Of a DNA stretch of 64,000 nucleotides, positions 27,114 to 36,933 are shown one piece after another; positions within the stretch are counted from its first letter, which is position 1; every line of letters begins with the position of its first letter. Under the pieces are notes generated by a model. It had not been told where the DNA came from. It ran no database searches and worked only from the letters and a program-made list of their open reading frames with translations. This stretch comes from Bacillus sp. FJAT-25509. Its GTDB lineage: Bacteria > Bacillota > Bacilli > Bacillales > Bacillaceae_G. The position numbers and the translations under genes were made by a program. The DNA lies in the NCBI RefSeq assembly GCF_001420605.1, contig NZ_LJIZ01000002.1:23227-87226 (forward strand), in the 5' to 3' direction.

Positions 27114-29294
27114 TTATTCAACGTTCTTATTAATTTTGAAATTGTGATAAGATGTTTCAATTGCATCAAATATTCTCTGTGAGTTATTTGTGTCTTTATA
27201 TTTAAAAATTCTTCTCGAATTTTGTTGATATAGTTGATCTGCTGTAAAATCTCTATTTGAGATTTTAATGATTTCATCAAGCAACTTTTCTTCATTATTA
27301 ACGATAATTCCAAGATCGCTATATTTAATTTGTTCAGTAGGTGCATGATGATTTTTATGTGGATCAAATTGATAAAATACTACTGGTTTATTCATATAAA
27401 AGAAATCACTTGAAACTGATGAGTAATCAGTTAATAATAACTTCGATTCTTTTAGTAAATCTGAAACTTTGGCATCTTTTTTTAATAAGAATTCAATGTT
27501 TGGATGCTCTACAATAAAGTTTTCTAAGAAGCGCTGCATCTGATGATGAATATAGAACTTAACTTGAATATTTTCCTTACTAATAAAATCTTGAAACTTT
27601 TTATTTGATATCAAGTTTTTATACGTCTTAAAGTATTCCGAATTAGAGAATTGTTTTTTATTTATTTTAAATAAATGACGTCTCCAAGTTGGCATAATTA
27701 ATATTTGTCTCTTCGTAATCGCATCATGTAAATTATCAAATCTTGCTAATCCTGTTACTTCAACTTCATCTTTTGAATAGTTTAGAGTTTCCATAATAAT
27801 TTCTTTTTCAAATTCTGAACTAGCTATAATTAAATTTTGTTGATACTTTTTCTTTGATAAATACGGAGAAATATTATGAATAATAACGCCATGCTGGATA
27901 CATACTTGAAACTTATTCTTTAATTGCTTTCTAAATCTTGAGGTGAAATATTTTGAAGGATTTGGAAAACCACTTTCACTAAATGTCCAAGCACTAACAT
28001 ATACATCCGCTAATAGTGTGTAAATTTTATGTTTAAAGGAAGAGTGATGAATAACATTTCCTAATTTAGCTACTTTATCATAATGCGGAGAATTTTTCTC
28101 AATTATATAATAGATCTTTCTGTTTGGATGTTGCTCTCTACAATACTTAAAAAAGAAATATCCATTATCTTCAGCTTGATCAGCTCTTTCACAAACTAAC
28201 CAAACCTCTTTATTTAAATATAGAAGTTTATAGAAAGATACAATTAGCAGTAATAAATATTTAAATATAAATCCTTTTACTTTGCGCATTGTTGGTTTTG
28301 CTAAACGTAATGGTTTCGTCATTTTCCATGTTAAGTCTTCACTAGGATCGATTGGATGCTTCTCTAAATATTTGCTATATTTGTTTGCCGTTTGATATTG
28401 GTATCTCTTACTCCTGAACAACTTCATATAACTATTGGCTTCAGAATACTTTTTCATATTTAAGATTGCAAAAAAACCTTTATAGCCTTCTAGTTTTATA
28501 TTCTTTAAAGTTTCAGGTAAATTGACTTCTTTTGTTATTAAATATAATAGTTCTAATAATTGAATTTGAAGCCCTTCATCTAATTCATCAACAAATATCT
28601 TTTTATCAACTAAAATCATTAGTTGCTTAATGAACATATCATATGTAAATTTTTGAAGGTCTTTATCGGATTCTTCTCTTACTTTTACAAATAAATAGTT
28701 AATTTCTTGAACTTGATTATGGATATACTCATCATTAATCTCAGTATTTTTAATCTCTAATACATCATTCGTTCCAATATTTTTATTTTTAAAATATTGC
28801 TTTAATTGAAAATACTTTAATTCAAAATAATTGAACGCTTGAATTTTATTTTTTACAAGATAATCCTTTAAGGTAACAGTTCTCAGTAAATTCATACTCA
28901 TTAGATCTGAATAAGTAAAATCATTTATATTTACTGGGTTCACTTCTAATTTTTTTGTATTTTCAGTAGGAAAAATGCAATCATATTTACCAGAATCTGC
29001 TATTCTCAAAAATACTTCTAATAAATGCTTATTAATATTGATTTTACGATCATAAATAAAGACATATTTGCCATTTAAGTCTTCTGGCTTCAATTTTGTA
29101 TTTATTACACTTAGGTCATTAAACTGATTAGTTAATGTTTTCTCAGTCTCTTCATTCAGTACTTCATTTTCTGTATTAAAAAGGATTAATTCAATTTGAT
29201 TTTGTTTAATACTTTGATCCTTAACTGAATTAATACAATCAAGAGCTTGATTGATCTCCTCTTTTCCAAATGGAATTATGATGCTAAATTGCAA
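27114..29294 (-). CDS. TagF-type glycerophosphotransferase with degenerate GT2 N-terminus
   Basis: 726 residues. Residues about 360-720 are a CDP-glycerol glycerophosphotransferase domain: EVWLVCERADQAEDNGYFFF, CIQHGVIIHNISP, GLARFDNL, ILIMPTWRRHLF, FYIHHQMQ and LLTDYSSVSSDFFY. The first 200 residues begin like GT2 (FSIIIPFGKEEINQALDCI) but lack a clear DxD and are probably not catalytic. A W-K-M-T-K-P-L-R segment and a hydrophobic stretch (about 335-360) join the two. It starts two bases before the end of the upstream GT2, so it is translationally coupled. Likely adds polyol phosphate to wall polymer. Confidence 0.82.
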   Translation of the reverse strand: MQFSIIIPFGKEEINQALDCINSVKDQSIKQNQIELILFNTENEVLNEETEKTLTNQFNDLSVINTKLKPEDLNGKYVFIYDRKININKHLLEVFLRIADSGKYDCIFPTENTKKLEVNPVNINDFTYSDLMSMNLLRTVTLKDYLVKNKIQAFNYFELKYFQLKQYFKNKNIGTNDVLEIKNTEINDEYIHNQVQEINYLFVKVREESDKDLQKFTYDMFIKQLMILVDKKIFVDELDEGLQIQLLELLYLITKEVNLPETLKNIKLEGYKGFFAILNMKKYSEANSYMKLFRSKRYQYQTANKYSKYLEKHPIDPSEDLTWKMTKPLRLAKPTMRKVKGFIFKYLLLLIVSFYKLLYLNKEVWLVCERADQAEDNGYFFFKYCREQHPNRKIYYIIEKNSPHYDKVAKLGNVIHHSSFKHKIYTLLADVYVSAWTFSESGFPNPSKYFTSRFRKQLKNKFQVCIQHGVIIHNISPYLSKKKYQQNLIIASSEFEKEIIMETLNYSKDEVEVTGLARFDNLHDAITKRQILIMPTWRRHLFKINKKQFSNSEYFKTYKNLISNKKFQDFISKENIQVKFYIHHQMQRFLENFIVEHPNIEFLLKKDAKVSDLLKESKLLLTDYSSVSSDFFYMNKPVVFYQFDPHKNHHAPTEQIKYSDLGIIVNNEEKLLDEIIKISNRDFTADQLYQQNSRRIFKYKDTNNSQRIFDAIETSYHNFKINKNVE

Positions 29295-29295
29295 C

Positions 29296-30432
29296 TTACG
29301 ACACCCTCTTCACAAGTCTGATCACTTTTCTTAATGGACTTGTCACTTTCCAAAAATTACTATTTCTTATTTTTGATGACTTTTTATAGTCTTTCTCTAG
29401 TTCTTTGCTTCTTTTAAACCACCATCTTCTAGCAATTAATAAAAGATTATATTCTAAAGCTTCTTCAATATGGCCCGAGCTAATCAGACTAAGAATTGGT
29501 TCTTCCACTTCCATATAGTCCTTCGCTAAATCTGGATCATAGCCCACCATTACATCTTTTACTAAATTAAAAAGATAAAGTTGTTGTTCTTTTTTTAAAC
29601 GCTTAAAGTCTGCATCTCCGGTTTTCCAAAAAATTGATCTAAATACATTTATTTGAAAATACTTGTAATCGCTTTTTGAAAGTAAAGGCTTAATCGTTAA
29701 AGCAGATTTCACATCATTTTCAACTGTACTAATAATATCTCTTTGTGTTAGAGATAAATTTTTCACATCATTTCTTCCTCGATATAGATAGATTACTTCA
29801 GGTATATAGCTGAATTTTTTTGCTTTAGAGAATAATAGAATATCATAATACTTATCTTCACCGTTTTTCATACCCTCAATAAAGTTAATTTTATTTTTTA
29901 ATAGAAACTCAGTTTTCACTAATTTTAAATAAACAGCCGTTTTAACTTGATAGAAAAATGGAACATTCTCTATATTTACATCGATATATTTCTTTTGTAA
30001 TTGATATTGTTTAAATGTAACGTGTTCATGTCTGCGCTTTGTTTCATCATCAAAGCTGATCATCTTACCCATTACAAAATCAGACTCACTGTTTTCAATG
30101 ATATTAATTAGTTTTTCATATGCATCCAATGGTAATACGTCATCCGGATCTAAAAAGATTGTATATTTACCTGTGGCATTTTCCATTCCAACATTCCTTG
30201 GTTTACCTGGAGCACCAGAATTCTCTGTGAAATGAATGGCTTTAAAATTTTCATATTTCGTTGCATATTCATCAATAATTAGAGGAGTACGATCTTTAGA
30301 GCAATCGTTTACCATAATTACTTCTAAATTTTCATAGCCAATGGTTTGGTTTAATAATGAATTTAAGCATTCATGAATATAATTTTCTACATTATAAATA
30401 GGTAAAATTACCGAGATTAACGGTTGATTCAT
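29296..30432 (-). CDS. GT2 glycosyltransferase
   Basis: 378 residues. GT-A domain with ISVILPIYNVENYIHECL near the N-terminus, VMVNDCSKDRT, TAPG-type loop, and the metal-binding TIFLDPDDV near 92. A helical region follows, and the tail NSNFWKVTSPLRKVIRLVKR is a basic segment shared with neighbours. AAGGAGG precedes the ATG. It heads a two-gene operon with the TagF-type gene. Confidence 0.85.
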   Translation of the reverse strand: MNQPLISVILPIYNVENYIHECLNSLLNQTIGYENLEVIMVNDCSKDRTPLIIDEYATKYENFKAIHFTENSGAPGKPRNVGMENATGKYTIFLDPDDVLPLDAYEKLINIIENSESDFVMGKMISFDDETKRRHEHVTFKQYQLQKKYIDVNIENVPFFYQVKTAVYLKLVKTEFLLKNKINFIEGMKNGEDKYYDILLFSKAKKFSYIPEVIYLYRGRNDVKNLSLTQRDIISTVENDVKSALTIKPLLSKSDYKYFQINVFRSIFWKTGDADFKRLKKEQQLYLFNLVKDVMVGYDPDLAKDYMEVEEPILSLISSGHIEEALEYNLLLIARRWWFKRSKELEKDYKKSSKIRNSNFWKVTSPLRKVIRLVKRVS

Positions 30433-30654
30433 CCCTTGTCCTCCTTGAATTAATAATTAATTTTTCATTAGAATAAGTATTTTTTTCTAATCAGTTTTTA
30501 ATGGTGAAACTAGTAATCTACAACATTATATTTTTCTGAAAAAACATAACATTAATGAAACATATTTGAACATAAAAAAATTGTAAATTTCGCAAAAAAA
30601 AACTTACAATTTTGTAATGAAATTGTCATTTATTGATACAAAATGTATTATAAC

Positions 30655-30691
30655 ATAAAAAAATGTTACTTATAAATGGTAAGTAACATTA
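30655..30691 (-). terminator. Second terminator after the rhamnose operon
   Basis: AATGTTACTTA pairs perfectly with TAAGTAACATT; seven T residues follow on the minus strand. Confidence 0.75.
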
Positions 30692-30839
30692 TAGTTAGAA
30701 AATGATTAAAAGAATCATATTTAGGAATATTTACCGAAACATTAGAATTTTTTTGGAATTAACTAGGTTATTAGTTTTAGTCAAAATTACTCATAAATCA
30801 CATATATTAAGAAGTCTAAATTACTATACATATGAAATT

Positions 30840-30873
30840 AAAAAAGACGTTTTCAAATTAAAAGAAACCGTCT
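30840..30873 (-). terminator. Terminator of the rhamnose operon
   Basis: GACGgTTTC pairs with GAAAaCGTC; six T residues follow on the minus strand. It lies 50 bases after the rfbB stop. Confidence 0.72.
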
Positions 30874-30923
30874 AAATTACTCTTATTATTTTAATGAAAT
30901 TCCCTCATCATGTTCATTTCTAA

Positions 30924-31934
30924 TTATTTACCGTATTGTTTTTCAAAATATTGTTTATACCCACCAGAAACAATCGTTTCCCACCATTCCTTATTATCTA
31001 CATACCATTGAACTGTTTGAACAATCCCTGTATCAAAATTATAAGTTGGTTTCCAGCCTAGTCTTTCTAGTTTACTTGGATCAATCGCATATCTTTTGTC
31101 ATGACCTAAGCGATCTTGTACAAATTGGATTAAATCTTGAGATTTACCTAGAGTAGAAATGATTTGCTTAACGACCTCTAAATTTGTCCGTTCGTTATGG
31201 CCACCTACATTGTAAACTTCCCCATTTTCTCCTTTATGCATTACTAAATCGATTGCAGAGCAATGGTCAAGAACATGTAACCAGTCGCGAATATTTTCAC
31301 CAGTACCATAAACAGGAACTTTTTGGTCATTAAGTACACGAGAAATGGTTAATGGAATTAACTTCTCTGGAAAATGATATGGTCCGTAATTATTAGAACA
31401 ACGTGTGATGTTGATAGGAAATCCATATGTTTCATGATAGGCACGAACTAATAAGTCAGATGAGGCTTTACTTGCAGAGTACGGACTATTCGGTTGTAGA
31501 GGTGTATCTTCTGTAAAAAAAGTTGTAGGATCAAAATCTAGATCACCGTACACTTCATCTGTAGATACATGTACAAATTTCTTAACGTTTATTGCTTTTG
31601 AAGCATCTAGTAAAACTTGAGTTCCTAATACATTTGTTGTCACGAATATACCCGGGTCAGTTATTGAACGATCAACATGACTTTCTGCTGCGAAGTGGAT
31701 GACATAGTCGAACTTTTCTTTTTTAAATAATGTCATGATTTCTTCACGATTCGAAATATCAATTTTGATAAAATGATAGTTTTCATTTTGTTCGATATTT
31801 TTATGCTTTGTTAAGTCACCTGCATAGGTTAAAGCATCCAGATTATATAGGCAATAGGACGGGTATTTATTTATCATGTATTGAATAAAGTTTCCACCGA
31901 TAAACCCGGCACCGCCTGTAACAGCTACTTTCAT
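30924..31934 (-). CDS. rfbB: dTDP-glucose 4,6-dehydratase
   Basis: Second step of dTDP-L-rhamnose synthesis: dTDP-glucose to dTDP-4-keto-6-deoxyglucose. 336 residues, extended SDR: NAD-binding GGAGFIGGNF at 7-16, the acidic pair in VSTDEVYGDL (D and E of the catalytic set), YSASKASSD with the catalytic Y-x3-K, and NNYGPYHFPEKLIP, typical of RmlB. Last gene of rfbACDB; starts three bases after rfbD stops, with a GAGG site inside the rfbD end. Confidence 0.95.
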   Translation of the reverse strand: MKVAVTGGAGFIGGNFIQYMINKYPSYCLYNLDALTYAGDLTKHKNIEQNENYHFIKIDISNREEIMTLFKKEKFDYVIHFAAESHVDRSITDPGIFVTTNVLGTQVLLDASKAINVKKFVHVSTDEVYGDLDFDPTTFFTEDTPLQPNSPYSASKASSDLLVRAYHETYGFPINITRCSNNYGPYHFPEKLIPLTISRVLNDQKVPVYGTGENIRDWLHVLDHCSAIDLVMHKGENGEVYNVGGHNERTNLEVVKQIISTLGKSQDLIQFVQDRLGHDKRYAIDPSKLERLGWKPTYNFDTGIVQTVQWYVDNKEWWETIVSGGYKQYFEKQYGK

Positions 31935-31937
31935 GTT

Positions 31938-32798
31938 TTATTGTACCTCGTCTCTTTTATTTAATTGAACTAAATACCTAGCTAATGCATCTTGCCATGT
32001 AGGTAAAGATTGAAAGCCATTTTCTACTAGCTTTTGTTTTGATAATCTCGAATTTTTCGGTCTAGCTGCTCGAGTAGGGTAGTCTTCGGATGCAATCGGT
32101 TTTACTAAAGTTTTACTGTCGGTTTGTTTGAATATTTCTTTTGCAAAATCAGCCCAACTAGTAAAGCCTTCATTTGTTGCGTGATAGATTCCAAATTTAT
32201 CTGACTTAATTAAATCTACTATTAATATAGCTAGATCAACTGTATAGGTTGGGGATCCGATTTGATCTCCGACGATATTTAATCCATTTCTAGTTTCTGA
32301 TAGTCTTAACATTGTTTTAATAAAATTATTCCCATTAACTCCAAATACCCACGAAATACGAATGATAAAATAGTTTTCGATCAGTGATTGAACAACTTTT
32401 TCACCTTCATACTTTGTTAAACCATAATAACCGATTGGGTCTGGTTGGCCATCTTCATTAAAAGGACTTTCACCTTTCCCATTAAATACATAGTCTGTAC
32501 TAATATAGATGAACTTTGAATGATGCTTTTTCGCAGCTTCAACTAAATATCTCGTTCCTTCAACATTCACATTCCAGCAAGTCTCTTTATCATCTTCAGC
32601 TTTGTCTACCGCTGTATAGGCAGCGCAGTGGATAATAACATCTGGTTTATATGAATCTACTATAGAAAATACGGATTCTCTCTTAGTAATATCCAGCTCT
32701 TGTCGACCGCAGCCTTTAACATTTAAACCATGCCGCTCACATTCTTGAACGACATCGTATCCTAATTGCCCACCGTATCCAGTTACTAAAACCTTCAT
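31938..32798 (-). CDS. rfbD: dTDP-4-dehydrorhamnose reductase
   Basis: Final step of dTDP-L-rhamnose synthesis, NAD(P)H-dependent. 286 residues, SDR fold: VTGYGGQLGYDV near the N-terminus, STDYVFNGKGESPF near 100, and catalytic Y-x3-K in GYYGLTKYEGEKVV near 130. Spaced six bases from rfbC and three from rfbB, so cotranscribed. AAGGAG precedes the ATG. Confidence 0.95.
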   Translation of the reverse strand: MKVLVTGYGGQLGYDVVQECERHGLNVKGCGRQELDITKRESVFSIVDSYKPDVIIHCAAYTAVDKAEDDKETCWNVNVEGTRYLVEAAKKHHSKFIYISTDYVFNGKGESPFNEDGQPDPIGYYGLTKYEGEKVVQSLIENYFIIRISWVFGVNGNNFIKTMLRLSETRNGLNIVGDQIGSPTYTVDLAILIVDLIKSDKFGIYHATNEGFTSWADFAKEIFKQTDSKTLVKPIASEDYPTRAARPKNSRLSKQKLVENGFQSLPTWQDALARYLVQLNKRDEVQ

Positions 32799-32803
32799 TT
32801 ATC

Positions 32804-33364
32804 TTACTCCTTATAGATAAAATTATTTTCAGCATCCTTTAATAATGGTGCGATTTTGTCCTTTGCAGATAATAATGGTGAAATATTGATTGGCCATTGC
32901 ACCTGAATAACCGGGTCGTTCCAAAGAATGCCTCGATCACATTCAGGGGAATATAGCTCATCAACCTTATATTGGACTTCCACATCATCTGTTAAAGTCA
33001 TAAAACCGTGAGCAAATCCTTTTGGTATGAATAATTGTTTTTTATTTTCTGCACTTAACTCAATTCCGAACCACTTTCCGTATGTCGGACTCCCTTTTTG
33101 AATATCGACAGCCACATCAAAAATGGAACCCCTTGTACAACGAACTAATTTCGTTTGTGCTTTTGGAGACAATTGATAGTGTAATCCACGCAACGTGCCC
33201 TTCAATGCTGAAAATGATTGATTATCTTGAACAAAATTTAAATCCATTCCAAAATCCTTCATTTTAGAATCATTATATGTTTCCATAAACCAACCACGGT
33301 GATCACCAAAAACAGTTGGCTCAATAACTACAATTCCTTTTATAAAAGTTTCTGTAATTTTCAT
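32804..33364 (-). CDS. rfbC: dTDP-4-dehydrorhamnose 3,5-epimerase
   Basis: Third step of dTDP-L-rhamnose synthesis. 186 residues, double-stranded beta-helix: GDHRGWFMETYN near 21, FVQDNQSFS, RGLHYQ with the catalytic histidine near 62, and FIPKGFAHGF near 118. Normal RmlC length. AGGGG precedes the ATG; 18 bases after rfbA. Confidence 0.95.
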   Translation of the reverse strand: MKITETFIKGIVVIEPTVFGDHRGWFMETYNDSKMKDFGMDLNFVQDNQSFSALKGTLRGLHYQLSPKAQTKLVRCTRGSIFDVAVDIQKGSPTYGKWFGIELSAENKKQLFIPKGFAHGFMTLTDDVEVQYKVDELYSPECDRGILWNDPVIQVQWPINISPLLSAKDKIAPLLKDAENNFIYKE

Positions 33365-33382
33365 TGATAATGACCCCTTAAG

Positions 33383-34261
33383 CTAATATTTAATCTCACC
33401 ATTTGCAACTTTTCGTAAATAGTTACCATAACTTGTTTTACTAAGTGATTCGCTTAAACGTACTAATTGTTTTTTATCAATCCACCCATTAATATAAGCG
33501 ACTTCTTCTGGAGCAGATATTTTAATTCCTTGATGCTCTTCAATTGTTTTGACAAAATTTGTTGCCGACACTAAACTTTCATGCGTTCCAGTATCTAACC
33601 ATGTATAACCGCGACCAAGTAACTCCACTTCTAGTTCACCTAAATTTAAATAAGCTTCATTTACAGAAGTAATCTCCAATTCTCCCCGATTAGATGGTTT
33701 TACGTTTTTAGCAATTTCAATGACACGATTATCGTAAAAATACAATCCCGTTACTGCATAATTTGATTTTGGAGCCACTGGCTTTTCTTCAATGCTCAAC
33801 ACTTTCCCAGACTCATCAAATTCTACAACACCAAATCGCTCAGGATCATGGACATGATAACCAAATACTGTTGCCCCTTTTTCCTTCATCGCTGCTTTCT
33901 TCAAAATACTACGTAACCCACTGCCATAATAAATATTGTCACCTAATATCATCGCAACAGAATCATTTCCTATAAACTCTTCACCAATAATAAACGCTTG
34001 AGCCAATCCATCTGGACTTGGCTGTACTTTATATTTCAACGAAACTCCAAACTGAGAACCATCACCTAATAGTGCCTCAAAACGAGGCAGATCCTCTGGA
34101 GTCGATATAATTAAAATCTCCCTAATACCCGCCAGCATTAAAGTAGATAACGGATAATAAATCATTGGTTTATCATACACAGGCAATAGCTGCTTACTAG
34201 TCACCATCGTTAATGGATAAAGTCGAGTACCACTACCACCTGCAAGTATAATTCCTTTTAT
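33383..34261 (-). CDS. rfbA: Glucose-1-phosphate thymidylyltransferase with apparent AUA start
   Basis: First step of dTDP-rhamnose synthesis: dTTP plus glucose-1-phosphate to dTDP-glucose. The first ATG in frame (34207) would remove the nucleotide-binding loop. The 18 codons before it encode [17 protein letters not shown], the canonical RmlA start, and the codon where methionine is expected is ATA at 34261, eight bases after AGGAGG. No ATG, GTG or TTG lies between. With that start the protein has 292 residues, normal for the family; other motifs are [22 protein letters not shown] and [11 protein letters not shown]. Leads the rfbACDB operon. Confidence 0.88.
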   Translation of the reverse strand: MKGIILAGGSGTRLYPLTMVTSKQLLPVYDKPMIYYPLSTLMLAGIREILIISTPEDLPRFEALLGDGSQFGVSLKYKVQPSPDGLAQAFIIGEEFIGNDSVAMILGDNIYYGSGLRSILKKAAMKEKGATVFGYHVHDPERFGVVEFDESGKVLSIEEKPVAPKSNYAVTGLYFYDNRVIEIAKNVKPSNRGELEITSVNEAYLNLGELEVELLGRGYTWLDTGTHESLVSATNFVKTIEEHQGIKISAPEEVAYINGWIDKKQLVRLSESLSKTSYGNYLRKVANGEIKY

Positions 34262-34395
34262 CGCAAAGACCTCCTAAACATTTAGAAATATATATATTAT
34301 TATGTTGGTGATTAAATGGATGTGTAGGTTAAATTCTTAGGAGATTGGAATGAATGACGAATTCAGTTGAAATCTCATTGGAAGTAAAAAAGGCA

Positions 34396-34442
34396 TAAAA
34401 AAAGAACCACCGTTAAAAAGATAACTTTTAACGGTGGTTCTT
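34396..34442 (-). terminator. Terminator of the tagU gene
   Basis: A 17-pair arm (AAGAACCACCGTTAAAA and its complement) with an 8-nt loop is followed by seven T residues on the minus strand. Confidence 0.92.
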
Positions 34443-34470
34443 GAAGAATATTTCATCAAAGATTTAGATG

Positions 34471-35424
34471 TTATTTTGTTTCCGAAGGTAGTTCTAAATG
34501 CTGGCGAAGATCATTAGATATACTATCTTTTTCTTGTTTGGATACAATAAAATAATAAATTTTATCAATCATCTTGCCTTCACCTTTAACTTGAGTTTTA
34601 CTAATATTCTGCGCAGCCTCACGGTAATCCTTTTGAATCGAAACCATATCATCTAAAGTAATATTCGTCACAACGTTCTTTTGAATTGCTTGTAAAATAG
34701 ATTGATAGTTTGTTAAAGAAGAAATTGAAGCCCCCTGTTTAATAACCGCTTCAAGAATTTCTCTTTGACGAAGCTCTCGACCAAAGTCACCACGAGGATC
34801 TAACTTACGCATCCGAGAGAACTTTAAGGCATCTACACCATTTAAATGAATTGGTCCTTTCGTAAAGTGAACACCATCATAAGTAAAGTCTAAGTCATTA
34901 TTTACATCAACTCCACCTACTGCTTCAACGATATCTTTAAAGCCTTCCATATTAACTTCAAGATAATAATCAATTGGAATGTTCAAGAAGTTTTCAACCG
35001 TATCAACAGACATTTGAATTCCGCCAAACGCATATGCATGGTTAATTTTATCCTCTTTACCTTTTCCAACAATTTCAGTTCTTGTATCACGCGGAATACT
35101 TACCATTTTTGTTGTATGTGTATTTGGATTAACCGTCATCACAATCATTGAATCCGAACGACCTTTATCTCCAGGGCGATGATCAACCCCTAATAGTAAA
35201 AGAGAGAAAGGTTCTTTCTTTTCAACATTTACTTCTTCTTTTCGTTTATCTGTTTTCTTTATGTCTTTATAGATTGCGTCTGTTGTCTTATTTACATTGT
35301 GGTAAATTGAATACGCATAACCGCCTATTCCTAGACCGATTAGGACTACTACACTAACTAGGATTAATAGTACTTTTTTTGTTGTGGACATTTTTTTAGA
35401 TGAGCTTTTTTCTGATCTGGACAA
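34471..35424 (-). CDS. tagU: LytR-CpsA-Psr (LCP) family polymer-peptidoglycan ligase
   Basis: Attaches teichoic acid or capsule to peptidoglycan from an undecaprenyl donor, outside the membrane. 317 residues: cytoplasmic lysine-rich start, one membrane helix (about 17-40, VLLILVSVVVLIGLGIGGYA), then the LCP domain with LLLGVDHRPGDKGRSDSMIV, SIPRDTRTEI, KINHAYAFGG and DFGRELRQREIL (arginines that bind the pyrophosphate). The start is TTG, about eight bases after AAAGGAG. Flanked by the rhamnose operon and a broken pgcA. Confidence 0.9.
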   Translation of the reverse strand: MSRSEKSSSKKMSTTKKVLLILVSVVVLIGLGIGGYAYSIYHNVNKTTDAIYKDIKKTDKRKEEVNVEKKEPFSLLLLGVDHRPGDKGRSDSMIVMTVNPNTHTTKMVSIPRDTRTEIVGKGKEDKINHAYAFGGIQMSVDTVENFLNIPIDYYLEVNMEGFKDIVEAVGGVDVNNDLDFTYDGVHFTKGPIHLNGVDALKFSRMRKLDPRGDFGRELRQREILEAVIKQGASISSLTNYQSILQAIQKNVVTNITLDDMVSIQKDYREAAQNISKTQVKGEGKMIDKIYYFIVSKQEKDSISNDLRQHLELPSETK

Positions 35425-35540
35425 GATTTTTCTCCTTTGATTAGGAATTTAATTTGTAAAAATTTAACAATACTATTCTATCTTACTTGATTAAACAACT
35501 TTTTGCATTTGTTTGTTAACTAATTTTAATAAAGTAAAAT

Positions 35541-35575
35541 AAAAAAATTACACGACCTCATTTTAAAAGGCCGTA
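35541..35575 (-). terminator. Hairpin terminator after the pgcA remnant
   Basis: ACGGCC pairs with GGTCGT (one G-T pair); on the minus strand a TAATTTTTTT tail follows. Confidence 0.6.
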
Positions 35576-35601
35576 TATTTAAATATATCCGCATTTATTA
35601 T

Positions 35602-36500
35602 CTATTGATCAAAGCGACTTAATAAATCTTTTTTAATAGCTTCTAATTTTTCAATGCTATTTTCTAAAGAATTTCCTTTTACGCCAAAATAGAATTTAAT
35701 TTTCGGCTTTGTACCTGATGGTCGTAATGCACACCATGATTCATCTGATAAAATGTATTTTAAAACATTTGATTTTGGTAGATTAATGTCAACTGTCGTA
35801 CCATCTTCGAGACTTGTTTTAGTACTTTCCTTATAGTCTTCAATTATTGAAACTTCAAGACTAGCAAACTCTTTCGGTGGGTTCATACGGAACTCATTCA
35901 TCATTTGTTGAATTTGCTCCGCTCCATCTTTTCCTTTTAATGTCATAGAAACTAAATCTTCTTTAAAGAAACCATACTTTTCAAAGATTTCTAGTAATCC
36001 ATCATATAATGTTTTACCTTGTGCCTTATAGTATGCAGCTACTTCACAAGCTAAAATAACAGATTGAACTGCATCTTTATCTCTTACAAAATCACGAATT
36101 AAATAACCATAGCTTTCTTCATAGCCAAATTGGAACTTGTATTCACCTGTTTGTTCATACTCTTTAATTTTCTCGCCAATAAACTTAAACCCTGTAAGTG
36201 TATCAATCGTATCAATACCATAGTTTTGTGCAATTACTCGTCCAATTTCAGACGTAACGATTGTTTTTAAAACTACTCCGTTTTCAGGTAAAGTTCCAAG
36301 TGATTTCTTTTGAGATAATAAATACTCAAGCATTAACGCACCAGTTTGGTTACCTGTTAAAATCGTAAACTCACCTTCAGAGTTGCGTACAGCAACACCT
36401 AAACGGTCTGCATCTGGATCAGTTGTAATTAATACGTCTGCATTCACTTGCTCACCATACTGAATACTTAATTCGAATGCGGAGTGCTCTTCTGTATTTC
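35602..36500 (-). pseudogene. pgcA: Phosphoglucomutase, N-terminal half missing
   Basis: The C-terminal part (about 299 codons) of alpha-phosphoglucomutase, which makes glucose-1-phosphate for GalU and RfbA. It keeps the metal-binding loop [19 protein letters not shown], the sugar-binding [20 protein letters not shown] and the phosphate-binding [13 protein letters not shown]. Full length is about 580 residues; domain I with the phosphoserine loop is gone. In frame the coding sequence can be followed upstream of the ATG at 36447 to [16 protein letters not shown], and similarity stops at about 36500. Almost surely inactive as a mutase; translation of the remnant cannot be ruled out. Confidence 0.85.
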
Positions 36501-36933
36501 GTTAATGACGCGAGTATTTTCACAATTACCCCATTTAAAAACTTGACCTAGTGTATCTGAGCCCATTTCTTCAGTTAACCTATTCCAAGTTCAAAGGTCT
36601 TTCCAATAACCTTCGTAACCAATTGCAACTCTTGTTACTGCTTTTCGTTGGCTGTTTGTAAATAAATAAGGACTTGCATCACTAGAACAATTGCAAACTG
36701 TCAAACGACGTGATTTTGATACAAATGGGCTTGGAGGTCTACTTGCAGAAAGATTTCAAGCAAGTCCGAAGAGAGCAATTCAATATGCGAAAGATCATCT
36801 TAAGGAATTTTGCTATAGCCAGTAGATTAAAAGTCAAATCAGTATTGTTACCACTCTGGAAAAGGAGGGTCTTTCTAGACCAGTGACAGGGTTTTTTCAA
36901 AAAGCGAATTTGTGATATAGAGTGAATGATATA
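36501..36933. other. Unassigned fragments between pgcA and hcp remnants
   Basis: No intact gene. Minus-strand reading around 36520-36690 gives broken coding-like text (VTRVAIGYEGYWKDL then a stop, then LTEEMGSDTLGQVFKW). Plus-strand reading around 36693-36825 gives FDTNGLGGLLAERFQ and AIQYAKDHLKEF, then a stop. I do not recognise either. They look like scraps of other genes brought together by deletion or IS activity. Confidence 0.5.

Larger units (their letters stand above)
30433..30923. other. AT-rich intergenic region with several hairpins
   Basis: 491 bases. It holds the promoter of the 27114-30432 operon and two minus-strand terminators; a third inverted repeat (TTGTAA/TTACAA) lies at about 30579-30612. 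No ORF seen. Confidence 0.45.

Noticed and set aside
27098-27367. Minus-strand ORF of 89 codons
   Set aside because: Overlaps the end of the TagF-type gene in another frame and would start inside it.
33383-34207. rfbA truncated at its N-terminus
   Set aside because: The missing loop is present in frame just upstream; only the start codon is unusual (ATA).
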